Positions 1 through 7,260 of a stretch of DNA of 32,646 nucleotides are shown here, piece by piece. Each line of letters opens with the position of its first letter. The stretch's first letter is position 1. The stretch comes from Defluviicoccus sp. bin129 (lineage in GTDB: Bacteria; Pseudomonadota; Alphaproteobacteria; MPNO01): assembly GCA_002239065.1 (NCBI GenBank), contig MPNO01000055.1:1-32646 (forward strand). Reading direction: 5' to 3'. The notes below the pieces were generated by a model that did no database searches, was not told where the DNA came from, and saw only the letters and a program-made list of their open reading frames with translations. The translations under genes and the position numbers were made by a program.

Positions 1-365
1 AACACGCCGTCGAGGTTGACAGCCATGATGTCGTCCCAGTCGCCCGCCACCGTTCCGGCGTCGCCGGCGAACGGGTTGCGCCGGGTGATGCCGGCGTTGT
101 TGACCAGGATCGAGACCGGGCCGAGCTCACGGGCGGTCCCGCCCGCCGCCGCCGCGCAGGCGGCGCGGTCGCGCACGTCGAGCGCCAGCGCATGCGCCGC
201 ATGCCCGGCACCGGCGATCTCGTCCCGCACCGCCCCGGCGGCCCCGCCGTCGATGTCGAGCACGATCACCTCGGCGCCCTGTTCGGCGTAGCCCAGCGCA
301 ATCGCGCGGCCGATCCCGGAGGCTCCGCCGGTGACCGCGGCGCGATGTCCTTCGAGCAGGTTCAT
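1..365 (-). CDS. SDR family oxidoreductase, partial (3' end outside window)
   Basis: N-terminal 121 residues of a classical short-chain dehydrogenase/reductase; the rest lies beyond the left edge. The nucleotide-binding glycine motif TGGASGIG is at residues 12-19. An acidic end to beta-2 (VIVLDIDG) suggests NAD(H) rather than NADP(H). The structural NNAG motif and the following WDDIMAVNLDG helix are present. The catalytic YxxxK falls outside, so activity cannot be judged. The ATG is preceded by an AAAGGGA ribosome site about 6 bases upstream. It is the last visible gene of a minus-strand series that begins with the Rieske oxygenase, after the kinase remnant. The family call is firm; the substrate is unknown. 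Confidence 0.9.
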   Translation of the reverse strand, partial: MNLLEGHRAAVTGGASGIGRAIALGYAEQGAEVIVLDIDGGAAGAVRDEIAGAGHAAHALALDVRDRAACAAAAGGTARELGPVSILVNNAGITRRNPFAGDAGTVAGDWDDIMAVNLDGV

Positions 366-416
366 GCGGTTCCCTTTCGTTCCGTTTGCCGTTTGCGGAG
401 ACACCGCGAGACCGGT

Positions 417-655
417 TCACTCGCGCGGCGGCACGGCCGCGAGCGCCGCAGCCGCCCAGTCCGGGAGAACTTCGGCGGTCCACCATCTATCGGCCGTCAG
501 GATGGCGACCTCGCGGTGGGGCAAGCCGGGGTCGGTGTTGTCGTAAAGCAAGACCTGGTCGGCCCGCACGATCGCGTCAGGGTCGACTTCCCGCACCCGT
601 TCGGTCCGGCGACAACGACGAGCGTCGGCACGGCGGGAGACTCGGGCAGGCGGGG
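417..655 (-). pseudogene. Remnant of a zeta-toxin-like P-loop kinase (internal deletion plus frameshift)
   Basis: In the frame that follows the upstream stop, the minus strand reads VPTLVVVAGPNG and then CGKSTLTR. This is a Walker A loop (bases 581-607) of the kind that opens zeta-toxin/UDP-GlcNAc-kinase-like proteins. That frame then becomes meaningless. In the neighbouring frame the sequence resumes with ADQVLLYDNTDPGLPHREVA and ILTADRWWTAEVLPDW up to a TGA at 417-419. This matches the usual C-terminal end of these kinases (A-D-x-x-L-L-Y-D-N). The two ends are joined within about ten codons, so roughly 110-130 codons of an expected 180-200 are missing and the junction is out of frame. A possible GTG start precedes PTLVV. 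No functional kinase can be made. Family assignment rests on the P-loop and the YDN motif; it could be a related AAA kinase. Confidence 0.65.
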
Positions 656-934
656 TCAGGCGGACTTGTCGACCGCCGGCCGGATCACCCGGTCGCCGTG
701 CTTGGTCCGCGCGATATAGGCGCCGTCCGAGCGAACGCCATAGAGCGTCCCTCCGGCGTCGAGCTGGGCGGCGAGGTCTGCCTTGATCTGCTCGCGCCAA
801 TCCTTGGGGCGCCCGGGCACATCCGGCATCGGCGCCGCCGTTTCCATACGCTTCAACATGCCAGTCAATCTAGGTTCGATCTCCGCGGCATTCAACACGT
901 CGTTGCCGGATGCACCCCTACCAGAACCCCTCAT
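656..934 (-). CDS. Small conserved-looking protein upstream of the kinase remnant
   Basis: A 92-residue frame ending in a well-formed C-terminal half: GRPKDWREQIKADLAAQL, then GGTLYGVRSDGAYIARTKHG and DRVIRPAVDKSA. I do not recognise the family. It stops one base before the region holding the zeta-kinase remnant and reads in the same register, so it may be that kinase's former operon partner or antitoxin-like companion; this is inference from position only. The start is uncertain. The ATG at 934 overlaps the end of the deaminase gene by 17 bases and has GAGGG close by. A GTG near residue 13 and an ATG at 859 (MLKRMETAAP) are alternatives, and the protein-like composition is clearest from the GTG on. 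No signal peptide or membrane segment is seen. Confidence 0.5.
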   Translation of the reverse strand: MRGSGRGASGNDVLNAAEIEPRLTGMLKRMETAAPMPDVPGRPKDWREQIKADLAAQLDAGGTLYGVRSDGAYIARTKHGDRVIRPAVDKSA

Positions 935-1403
935 GCACCCTCGCCGACTCCTCTTCCAGCAGCGGGCCGATCACCTCGACCTCGCGCTGGCCGGCGGCGA
1001 ACACCGCGCGGCAGGGGAGGTCGAGGGTGAGGTTCTCGGGGTGCGGGCCGATCAGCGCCTTGAGCGCCCGTTCGCTCATCCCGTGCACCACCCGGCCGAT
1101 GCCCGCCCAGTAGGCCGCGCCGGCGCACATCGCGCAGGGCTCGGCGCTGGCATACATCGTGCAGCCCGCCAGGAAGTCGGCGCCGTAGGCGATCGAGGCC
1201 CGGGTCATCAGGCTGCGCTCGGCATGGCCGGTCGCGTCGCCGTCGATGCCGAAGGCGTTCATCCCCTCCATCAGAACCGCGCCGTCGGGCCCGGCCAGGA
1301 TGGCGCCGAACGGGTGGTTGCCCGCGCGCCGCGATTCTTCCGCCACCGCGATGGCGCGGCGCAGCAGGCGTTCGTGGTCGAGCGCCGGAAGGTCCCGCGT
1401 CAC
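918..1403 (-). CDS. Nucleoside deaminase (cytidine/guanine deaminase family)
   Basis: 161-residue zinc deaminase of the CDA/guanine-deaminase-tRNA-deaminase superfamily. The zinc site is complete: H60 and catalytic E62 in TGHAERSL, and C90 and C93 in PCAMCAGA. It would hydrolytically remove an amino group from a purine or pyrimidine-type ring in the cytoplasm; the exact substrate cannot be read. The GTG start at 1403 overlaps the TGA of the Rieske gene as GTGA, which points to translational coupling. This start gives the normal length and places the first helix (LLRRAIAVAEESRRAG) where the family has it. Coupling to a Rieske oxygenase suggests both act on one N-heterocyclic substrate, which is inference. 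A second, different deaminase lies at 20519-20989. Confidence 0.88.
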   Translation of the reverse strand: MTRDLPALDHERLLRRAIAVAEESRRAGNHPFGAILAGPDGAVLMEGMNAFGIDGDATGHAERSLMTRASIAYGADFLAGCTMYASAEPCAMCAGAAYWAGIGRVVHGMSERALKALIGPHPENLTLDLPCRAVFAAGQREVEVIGPLLEEESARVHEGFW

Positions 1404-2473
1404 CCCCGTTGTTCCTCGCCGTAAAGCCGGCGGATCATGCGCCGCATGCCGAGCAGGGGCTCGTCGGCCGGGATGGTGCCGCGCGGGTTCACGTCCTCGC
1501 CCCTGGTCTCGGGGTCGAGGTCGATCGCCCGCTGCTGTGCCTCGTAGACCGCGAGGTCCTCGGCCAGCACCCCCATCATCTGCTCGGTGAACAGCGCCTC
1601 CATGTGCGGCGGCACCATCGAGCGGAGGCCCGCCACCCCGTAGAACTGGTGGGTGGTGGTCTCGGTCTCGGGGGTCAGCGCGTGGTAGACGACGAAGCCC
1701 CAGCGCCCCTGGCTCGACGGGCGCTCTTCCTGCGGCAGCCCCTCGCCCGCCGCGGTCGAGCCATTGCAGATGTCGATATAGGACGGCGGGATGTATTTCG
1801 AGACCTGCCAGCGGTCGATCGGCCCGTCGTCGCCGGTGTACTGGACGAAGGCCGGCGCCGGCGGGATCCCCTCCATCCAGCGGGTGACGCGGACGAAATC
1901 GCCGCCGTTCTCGACGATCAGCGTCGCCTGCTCCGCGAGCGCCCGGTTGCCGGTGGTCGACGAATGGACATAGGTGAGGTGCGACAGGTCGAGCAGATTG
2001 TCGAGCACCAGCCGGTAGCCGCCCTTGACCAGCGTCTGGCCGGTGACCGCGTACCAGTCGGGATCGGCGAGCCTGGCGTGGTAGTCGGGCACCAAGGCGG
2101 GGTCGGCGGCGGCGGGATCGCCCATCCAGACGAACACCCAGCGGTCGCGCTCGACGACCGGATAGGATCTTACCCTCGCCCAGCCCGGCACCTCCTCCTG
2201 CCCCGGCACGTGGGTGCACACCCCGTCGCGGCCGAACACCAGCCCGTGATAGCCGCATTCGATCTCGTCGCCGTCGAGCCGGCCTTCCGACAGCGGCAGG
2301 TTGCGGTGCGCGCAGCGGTTCTCCAGCGCGACCGGCGTTCCGTCGAGCCCGCGGAACAGCATCACGAATTCGTTGAGCAGCACCCGGCCGAGCGGCGTCC
2401 GCCCGACATCCTCCGACCAGGCCGCGACATACCAGTGGTTCCTGAGCAGCACCGCGCCGTCCTTTCGCGCCAT
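1400..2473 (-). CDS. Rieske [2Fe-2S] aromatic ring-hydroxylating oxygenase, VanA-like
   Basis: 357-residue oxygenase component of the vanillate-demethylase/phthalate-oxygenase type. The Rieske cluster ligands are C54 and H56 (RCAHRNLP) with C73 and H76 (CGYHG). The mononuclear iron site follows with H165 and H170 in DNLLDLSHLTYVH. The C-terminal domain ends in RRMIRRLYG, as in this group. Such enzymes hydroxylate or demethylate aromatic or N-methyl substrates with electrons from a separate reductase; none is encoded nearby, so it must borrow one. The ATG at 2473 gives the usual N-terminus (LRNHWYVAAWSEDV). It is the first gene of the minus-strand operon and overlaps the deaminase start by 4 bases. 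Substrate unknown. Confidence 0.93.
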   Translation of the reverse strand: MARKDGAVLLRNHWYVAAWSEDVGRTPLGRVLLNEFVMLFRGLDGTPVALENRCAHRNLPLSEGRLDGDEIECGYHGLVFGRDGVCTHVPGQEEVPGWARVRSYPVVERDRWVFVWMGDPAAADPALVPDYHARLADPDWYAVTGQTLVKGGYRLVLDNLLDLSHLTYVHSSTTGNRALAEQATLIVENGGDFVRVTRWMEGIPPAPAFVQYTGDDGPIDRWQVSKYIPPSYIDICNGSTAAGEGLPQEERPSSQGRWGFVVYHALTPETETTTHQFYGVAGLRSMVPPHMEALFTEQMMGVLAEDLAVYEAQQRAIDLDPETRGEDVNPRGTIPADEPLLGMRRMIRRLYGEEQRG

Positions 2474-2572
2474 TGGGGCGGAAGACCCTAGCCCGGAATT
2501 CTCACCGCTGTCACGGCTTGCGTCGCGCCCGGGCGTTCGATCCGCCAGGAGCGGGCGGGCGCCCGGGCGCGA

Positions 2573-2604
2573 CCCTTCGAGCCTGCCCCGAGCTTGCCGA
2601 AGGG
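2573..2604. repeat. REP-like palindrome
   Basis: The outer arms CCCTTCG and CGAAGGG enclose GAGCCTGCCCCGAGCTTG-type sequence with AGC/GCT inner pairing. Palindromes of the form CCTTCG...CGAAGG are common dispersed intergenic repeats in GC-rich alphaproteobacteria. It lies in the 228-bp divergent gap between the Rieske gene and the ABM-like gene, which otherwise shows no gene. Confidence 0.45.
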
Positions 2605-2701
2605 GCGGCGCGGCGAGGGTGTCAACAAGCGGCCACGGTTCGACGGGGCGCCCAAATGGGTTAGTCTCGCGCCAGCGAAAGCCGCCAAACGGGAGAACGC
2701 C

Positions 2702-3079
2702 ATGTCGCTGATCGCGCTTGCCACCAAGGGGAACTACTTCCACGTCTACGATTTCCGGGTGAAGCCGGGCACCGGGGACGAGTTCATCGAGAAATTCGAC
2801 GAGTTCGACTATTCCGACGGCAACCCGATGCACAAATCGCCCGCCCAGGTGAAGGACGGGGTGCTGTGCCGCGACACCGAGGATCCGGACCACTTCTACC
2901 TGATCGGCGAATGGTCGGACATCGAGGTGCACGCGAAGATCCGCCAGCAGCTCGCCGCCATGAACCTCGAATTCGTCACCCTGATCGAGGACCTCGACAA
3001 GGGCGCGTTCGTGCCGACCTATGCCGAGATCGTCTCCTCGACGCCGCAGAGCGTGCTCGATTCGGCGGCGGCCGAGTAG
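2702..3079 (+). CDS. Small ABM-like (dimeric alpha/beta barrel) protein
   Basis: 125-residue protein with the pattern of a ferredoxin-fold monooxygenase/ABM domain: a first strand NYFHVYDFRVKPGTGDEF, a helix, then HFYLIGEWSDIEVHAKI. That last piece resembles the F-x-L-x-E-x-W-x-D signature of antibiotic-biosynthesis-monooxygenase-like proteins. These small cytoplasmic dimers act as cofactor-free oxygenases, isomerases or binding proteins. The ATG at 2702 follows CGGGAGAACGC, a good ribosome site; the frame upstream of it lacks protein character. It precedes the TRAP operon by 104 bp, with a palindrome between them, so it may be transcribed separately. It is divergent from the Rieske gene and could belong functionally to either side. 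Function not assignable. Confidence 0.8.
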   Translation: MSLIALATKGNYFHVYDFRVKPGTGDEFIEKFDEFDYSDGNPMHKSPAQVKDGVLCRDTEDPDHFYLIGEWSDIEVHAKIRQQLAAMNLEFVTLIEDLDKGAFVPTYAEIVSSTPQSVLDSAAAE

Positions 3080-3084
3080 AGCCC

Positions 3085-3116
3085 CCTCGATACGGCCCTC
3101 CGGGGGCGTATCGAGG
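3085..3116. repeat. Perfect 10-bp inverted repeat after the ABM-like gene
   Basis: CCTCGATACG and CGTATCGAGG pair perfectly around a 12-base loop, starting 5 bases after the upstream stop codon. There is no T-run, so it is either a REP-type element or a weak terminator/RNA-stabilising hairpin. One half (CGTATCGAGG) recurs at 28816-28825 without its partner. Confidence 0.5.
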
Positions 3117-3183
3117 CACCTTGCCTGTTCGCGCGCCGGCGCGTCCGCTACACTCCGGCTGACCAATCCAGGGGAGAACGATC

Positions 3184-4263
3184 ATGCGTTTCGGCAACAC
3201 CGGGAAGGCGGCGCTCGCGGGCGCCGTGCTGGCCATCCTGCTGGCGGCGCCGGCCGCCCAGGCCCAGAAGACCCTCGCGCTCACCGCGGTCGACGGCTAC
3301 CCGCCGCGCGCGCTCCAGGTCAGGACGTTCCTGAGCTTCCTGATTCCCGAGGTCGACAAGCGGCTCGCCGCGAAGGGCGAGTACAAGATCAACTGGAACA
3401 AGGCCTTCGCCGGCCAGATCGTCAAGGTCCGCCATGTCATGACCGGCATGCAGAAGGGGCTGGGCGATATCGGCGTGGTCACCAGCGTGTTCCACCAGGA
3501 CAAGGTGCCGATGCAGGCGGTGGCCTATGTGACGCCGTTCGTCACCGCCGATCCGGTGCTGCTGTCGCGCACCGTCGACGAGCTCGCCGAGCAGTTTCCG
3601 GCGATGAAGGAGGCCTGGATGAAATACAACCAGGTGCTCCTGTCGAGCTTCTCGGTGATCGACACCTACCAGATGTTCTTCCGCGACCGGATCACCAAGC
3701 TGGAGCAGTTCAAGGGGCTCAAGATCGCCGGCGCCGGGATCAACATGCGCTACCTGACGGGCACCGGCGCGACGCCGGTGATCGGCTCGATGGTGCACTA
3801 CTACAACAAGTTCAAGACCGGCGCGATCGACGGCTCGATGCTGTGGACCGACGCGGCGGTCGCCTTCAAGCTGGTCGAGGGCGCGAAGTTCATGCTCAAG
3901 GCCGATATCGGCACCGCCAACTCCAAGGCGCTGACGATGAACGCCAAGGCCTACAAGCGGCTGCCCGCCGCGGTGCGCGACGTGATCCACGCGGTGTCGG
4001 CCGATTACCGCGACCACACCGCGCAGCAGGCGATCGACGACGCCGACAAGGCCTATGCGAACTACAAGGCCAAGGGCGGCGAGATCATCCAGATGTCGCA
4101 GGCCGCGCGCGAGGGCTGGGCGAAGACAATGCCCAACATCGCCAAGGACTGGGCCGGCAAGCTGGATGCCAAGGGGATGCCCGGCACCAAGCTGATGACC
4201 GCCTATATGGACAAGATGCGGGCCGCCAATCAGCCGATCATCCGGCACTGGGACAAGGAGTAG
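3184..4263 (+). CDS. dctP: TRAP transporter periplasmic substrate-binding protein DctP
   Basis: 359 residues with a clear signal peptide (hydrophobic LAGAVLAILLAAPA, cleavage after AQA about residue 27). The DctP/TAXI-type body includes LEQFKGLKI, GTGATPV and KTGAIDGSML. It captures a solute in the periplasm and hands it to the DctQM membrane complex for sodium-driven uptake. In typical DctP proteins, GLK-I/L is followed by an arginine that clamps the ligand carboxylate; here residue 182 is alanine (GLKIAGAG) and the nearest arginine is R189. The ligand may therefore not be a simple carboxylate. The ATG follows CAGGGGAGAACGATC, a strong ribosome site. First gene of dctPQM. The family call is firm; the ligand is unknown. 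Confidence 0.93.
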   Translation: MRFGNTGKAALAGAVLAILLAAPAAQAQKTLALTAVDGYPPRALQVRTFLSFLIPEVDKRLAAKGEYKINWNKAFAGQIVKVRHVMTGMQKGLGDIGVVTSVFHQDKVPMQAVAYVTPFVTADPVLLSRTVDELAEQFPAMKEAWMKYNQVLLSSFSVIDTYQMFFRDRITKLEQFKGLKIAGAGINMRYLTGTGATPVIGSMVHYYNKFKTGAIDGSMLWTDAAVAFKLVEGAKFMLKADIGTANSKALTMNAKAYKRLPAAVRDVIHAVSADYRDHTAQQAIDDADKAYANYKAKGGEIIQMSQAAREGWAKTMPNIAKDWAGKLDAKGMPGTKLMTAYMDKMRAANQPIIRHWDKE

Positions 4264-4269
4264 CGACGT

Positions 4270-4824
4270 TTGACCGATAGCGCGCCGCGCGCCGGGGAGG
4301 TGCGTCCCCGGAGCGCGGCGTTGCGCGTCTTCTCGTCGCTGGTCGGCGGCATGAACGCCGCCGGCTCGTGCTGGATCGTGGTGCTGATGCTGCTGATCAA
4401 CGCCGAGGCGATCAGCCGGTCCGCGTTCAACGCGCCGATCATCGGGGTCATCGAGATGATCGAGATCTCGATCATCGGCATCGTCTTCATGCAGCTCGCG
4501 GATTCGCTGCGCCGGGGGGTGCTGACGCGCTCGGACGGGCTGTTCAACCAGGTGTTGCGGCGGCGGCCGAGGGCGGGTCACGGGATGGCCGTGGCGACCT
4601 TCCTGCTCGGCACCGTGTTCATGGGGCTGATCATCTGGGGCAGCGTGCCGTTCTTCTTCGAGTCCTGGGAGAACGACTACTATATCGGCGTCGAGGGCAT
4701 GTTCACCGCCCCGGTATGGCCGGTCGCGCTGATCATCGTCATCGCCGTGGCGGTCACCATGATCCAGTTCGCGATCATGCTTTCCGACCACTGGCGCGCC
4801 ATGACCGGCCGGGCGCAGGGCTGA
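4270..4824 (+). CDS. dctQ: TRAP transporter small permease DctQ
   Basis: 184-residue integral membrane protein with four hydrophobic segments: around CWIVVLMLLINAEAI, IIGVIEMIEISIIGIVFM, VATFLLGTVFMGLIIWG and VALIIVIAVAVTMIQFAI. The IIGVIEMIEIS stretch resembles the conserved region of DctQ proteins. It forms the small membrane subunit that bridges the binding protein and DctM. The start is TTG at 4270, six bases after the dctP stop, with GGAG inside the dctP stop region as ribosome site; the soluble N-terminus (TDSAPRAGEVRPRS) is plausible. It is followed after 6 bases by dctM. No oddities. Confidence 0.9.
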   Translation: MTDSAPRAGEVRPRSAALRVFSSLVGGMNAAGSCWIVVLMLLINAEAISRSAFNAPIIGVIEMIEISIIGIVFMQLADSLRRGVLTRSDGLFNQVLRRRPRAGHGMAVATFLLGTVFMGLIIWGSVPFFFESWENDYYIGVEGMFTAPVWPVALIIVIAVAVTMIQFAIMLSDHWRAMTGRAQG

Positions 4825-4830
4825 CCGGCG

Positions 4831-6144
4831 ATGGGCGTCGAAGTCGGGATCGCCTCGGTCGTCGCCATCCTGGTGCTGATCTATGCCGGCATCCACGTCG
4901 CGGTGGCGCTTGGCCTGGTCTCCTTCATCGGGGTGTGGATCTACCGCGGCTCGATCGACGTGGCGATCAACCTGCTGGCCGCGGCCACCCACGACACCAT
5001 CGCGCATGCGGTGTTCGCCAACATCCCGCTTTTCGCCCTGATGGGAATCGTCGCCGCCGAGATCGGGTTGGGCGCGGACGTCTACCGGGTGGCCGACCAG
5101 ATGTTCCGCAGGGTGCGGGGCGGGCTGGGCATGGCGACCGTGGCGGCGAACGCGCTGTTCGCCTCGATCACCGGGTCGTCAATCGCCTCGGCCTCGGTGT
5201 TCACCCGCATCGCGGTGCCGGAGATGCGCCGCTTCGGCTACACGCGGCAGTTCTCGGTGGGCGTGGTCGCGGGCTCGTCGGTGCTCGGCATGCTGATCCC
5301 GCCGTCCTCGATGCTGATCATCTACGCCATCGTCGCCGAGGTGTCGGTCGGCCACATGTTCATCGCCGGCTTCATCCCCGGCGTCATCCTCTCGATCGCC
5401 TTCATCCTCGGCATCGTCCTGATGGCCCGGGTCCTCCCCAAATTCATCTCCGAGGAGGCGCTCGCCGTCCCCGTCGACGAGGGCGAGACGATGAGCATCC
5501 TGGAGATGTGCTGGGTGCTGCTGCCGGTCGCCTTCCTGGTCGTCCTGGTGCTGGGCGGGATCTATACCGGCTGGTTCTCGCCCGAGGAGGCGGGCGCGGC
5601 GGGCTCGGCGGGGGCGCTCGCCATCGGCGTGCTGAAGCGGCGGCTGACCTGGCGCGGGCTCTGGCGCGTCCTCGTCGAGACCGGGCAGATCACCGCGGCG
5701 ATCCTGTTTCTGATCATCGCGGCCTCGATGTACAGCCGGATGCTGGGCGTAGCCGCGCTGCCGACCCAGTTCAGCGATTGGCTCGCCAGCATGAATTTCG
5801 ACATGGTCGGGCTGATGGTGATCTACGTCATCCTGATGGTGCTGCTGGGGACCATCATCGAGACCGCCTCGATCATCCTCATCGTGGTGCCGCTGTTCCT
5901 GACCTCGGTCGAGGCGCTCGGCGGCAACATCGTCTGGTTCGGCATCGTCACCGTGATCGGCGCCGAGATCGGCCTCCTGACCCCGCCGCTCGGCATCTCA
6001 TGCTTCACCATAAAGAGCACCATTCAGGACAAGTCGATCACGCTGGCGCACATCTTCACCGGCGCCTTCCCGTTCGCCTTCATCATGCTGCTGGTGCTGA
6101 TCCTGATCATCGCCTACCCGGTGCTCAGCCTGGCGCTGCTGTAG
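4831..6144 (+). CDS. dctM: TRAP transporter large permease DctM
   Basis: 437-residue polytopic membrane protein of the ion-transporter superfamily, about 12 hydrophobic segments. Family hallmarks are the N-terminal IASVVAILVLIYAGIHVAVA, the discontinuous-helix region NALFASITGSSIASASVFTR, the GMLIPPSSMLIIYAIV loop and the C-terminal ETASIILIVVPLF with LLTPPLGISCF. It is the sodium-coupled transport channel that works with DctP and DctQ in the inner membrane. The ATG at 4831 gives the standard N-terminus. Last gene of dctPQM; it ends 13 bp before the oppositely oriented HDO operon, with no strong terminator hairpin between them. Confidence 0.94.
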   Translation: MGVEVGIASVVAILVLIYAGIHVAVALGLVSFIGVWIYRGSIDVAINLLAAATHDTIAHAVFANIPLFALMGIVAAEIGLGADVYRVADQMFRRVRGGLGMATVAANALFASITGSSIASASVFTRIAVPEMRRFGYTRQFSVGVVAGSSVLGMLIPPSSMLIIYAIVAEVSVGHMFIAGFIPGVILSIAFILGIVLMARVLPKFISEEALAVPVDEGETMSILEMCWVLLPVAFLVVLVLGGIYTGWFSPEEAGAAGSAGALAIGVLKRRLTWRGLWRVLVETGQITAAILFLIIAASMYSRMLGVAALPTQFSDWLASMNFDMVGLMVIYVILMVLLGTIIETASIILIVVPLFLTSVEALGGNIVWFGIVTVIGAEIGLLTPPLGISCFTIKSTIQDKSITLAHIFTGAFPFAFIMLLVLILIIAYPVLSLALL

Positions 6145-6157
6145 CGGCCGGGCGGGC

Positions 6158-6850
6158 TCACGCGAGCGCGTAGTCGTGCTCGTAATGCAGGAAGATGCCG
6201 TCGAAATAGAACCAGCGCATCGCCGCGCTCTCGCGCGCCCAGTGGATCGCCTCGTCCTGCATCGCGCGCGTCGTGCAGTGGCGATCGAGCGCCGCGAAGC
6301 CGCGGTCGCCGTGCTCGATATCGACCTCGGCGTGGAGCCAGAAATGCTCGATCGCGGGCTCGGGGTAGTTGTAGACCTCGCGCAGCGCCGGCAGGACCTT
6401 GGAGTAGAGCATCGGCGATTGCGACTCGGTGCCGATGCGGATCGCCGCCACCGCGCAATGCCAGGGCTGTTCCTTGGCCACCCATTTGAGCCAGGCCACC
6501 CATGACCGCGTGGTGGGGAGCCCCCGCCCCGCTTTGACCGCGTCGAGGTCGGCGCCGTTCTCCGCGGCGAAGCGGAGCACGATGTCGAGATGCGAGTGCT
6601 CGGGGTCGGTCTCCTCGTGGAAGTTCTCCAGCTCGAGCGCGACCACGTCGGGCGGCGCCTTGGCGCAGATGTTGAACGAGACCTGCTGGACCATGTTGGA
6701 GATCCAGTGCCAGTGCTCCACCGCCCAGCCCATGCAGGCGCGGCGGCCGAGCTCGCCCTTGGCCCATTTCTCGGTCATCGGGTGGTTGGCGCAGTGGCGC
6801 TCCAGCACCGCCGCCTCCAGCTCCGTCCGGAACGCGGTTTTCGCGGCCAT
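6158..6850 (-). CDS. Heme-oxygenase-like diiron oxidase (HDO), iron-containing redox enzyme family, copy A
   Basis: 230-residue all-helical protein of the PqqC/TenA/heme-oxygenase fold with the full HDO iron-ligand pattern: E80 and H87 (E-x6-H in EETDPEHSH), E142 (RIGTESQSP), and H173, D177 and H180 (H-x3-D-x2-H in LHAEVDIEH). Characterised HDOs such as UndA, BesC, SznF and CADD use this site to activate oxygen and cleave or hydroxylate amines, amino acids or fatty acids. The extra HWHW run at 46-49 and an aromatic-rich C-terminus (MRWFYFDGIFLHYEHDY) may line the pocket. The ATG has AGGGAG upstream, and the gene begins 3 bp after the Rid stop. It is the last gene of an HDO-Rid-HDO operon. It differs strongly from copy B. 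Chemistry and substrate are unknown. Confidence 0.85.
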   Translation of the reverse strand: MAAKTAFRTELEAAVLERHCANHPMTEKWAKGELGRRACMGWAVEHWHWISNMVQQVSFNICAKAPPDVVALELENFHEETDPEHSHLDIVLRFAAENGADLDAVKAGRGLPTTRSWVAWLKWVAKEQPWHCAVAAIRIGTESQSPMLYSKVLPALREVYNYPEPAIEHFWLHAEVDIEHGDRGFAALDRHCTTRAMQDEAIHWARESAAMRWFYFDGIFLHYEHDYALA

Positions 6851-6853
6851 CGT

Positions 6854-7252
6854 CTAGTCTCCCTGATCGTCCACCACCGCGATGCCCTGGATCTCCACCA
6901 TCATCTCGGGCTGGGCGAAGCCGGCGCAGGTGATCAGCGCGCTCGCCGGGTAGCCGTCGGTGAAGAATTCCTTGCGGATCTCGGTGAATTCGGTGCCGTA
7001 GCGCGAATCGACGACGAACACGGTCATCGTCACCATGTCGTCGAGCCGGGCGCCCGCGTGTTCCAGCGTCGCGGCCAGCAGGCGGAAGGATTCGCGGGTC
7101 TGCGCCGCGAAATCGCCGGCCAGCGACCTGCCTTCGGCATCGGCCGGCGCGCCGTGCCCGGCGGCCCACACCATGCGCCCGCCTTGCGTGGTCACGACGG
7201 GGGAGAACGAGCGGTTCTCCTGCCAGGTTCCCCTGTGGTGGGTGCGTTCCAT
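6854..7252 (-). CDS. Rid family protein (RidA-like), catalytic arginine missing
   Basis: 132-residue YjgF/YER057c/UK114-type trimeric protein. Recognisable blocks are SPVVTTQGGRMVWAAGHGAP, a long helix (QTRESFRLLAATLEHAGA), DMVTMTVFVVDSRYGTEF and a C-terminal MVEIQGIAVV. RidA hydrolyses reactive enamine/imine intermediates with an arginine found as P-A-R-x-x-V; here that segment reads YPASALITCAGF, so Ser occupies the arginine site. It is therefore probably not a standard imine deaminase and may be another Rid subfamily, a binding protein or an enzyme with different chemistry. The ATG follows GGGGGGA, 8 bp after the HDO-B stop, and HDO-A starts 3 bp downstream, so the three are surely co-transcribed. 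Confidence 0.85.
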   Translation of the reverse strand: MERTHHRGTWQENRSFSPVVTTQGGRMVWAAGHGAPADAEGRSLAGDFAAQTRESFRLLAATLEHAGARLDDMVTMTVFVVDSRYGTEFTEIRKEFFTDGYPASALITCAGFAQPEMMVEIQGIAVVDDQGD

Positions 7253-7260
7253 CGTCCCCC

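Noticed and set aside
3148..5007. A 619-codon open frame on the minus strand opposite dctPQM
   Set aside because: Product is rich in His, Asp and Arg without any domain. It is the complement of three convincing TRAP genes, as often happens at high GC.
4368..6173. A 601-codon plus-strand frame across dctQ and dctM
   Set aside because: Out-of-frame shadow with Arg/Gly-rich low-complexity product; the correct frames give clear TRAP permeases.
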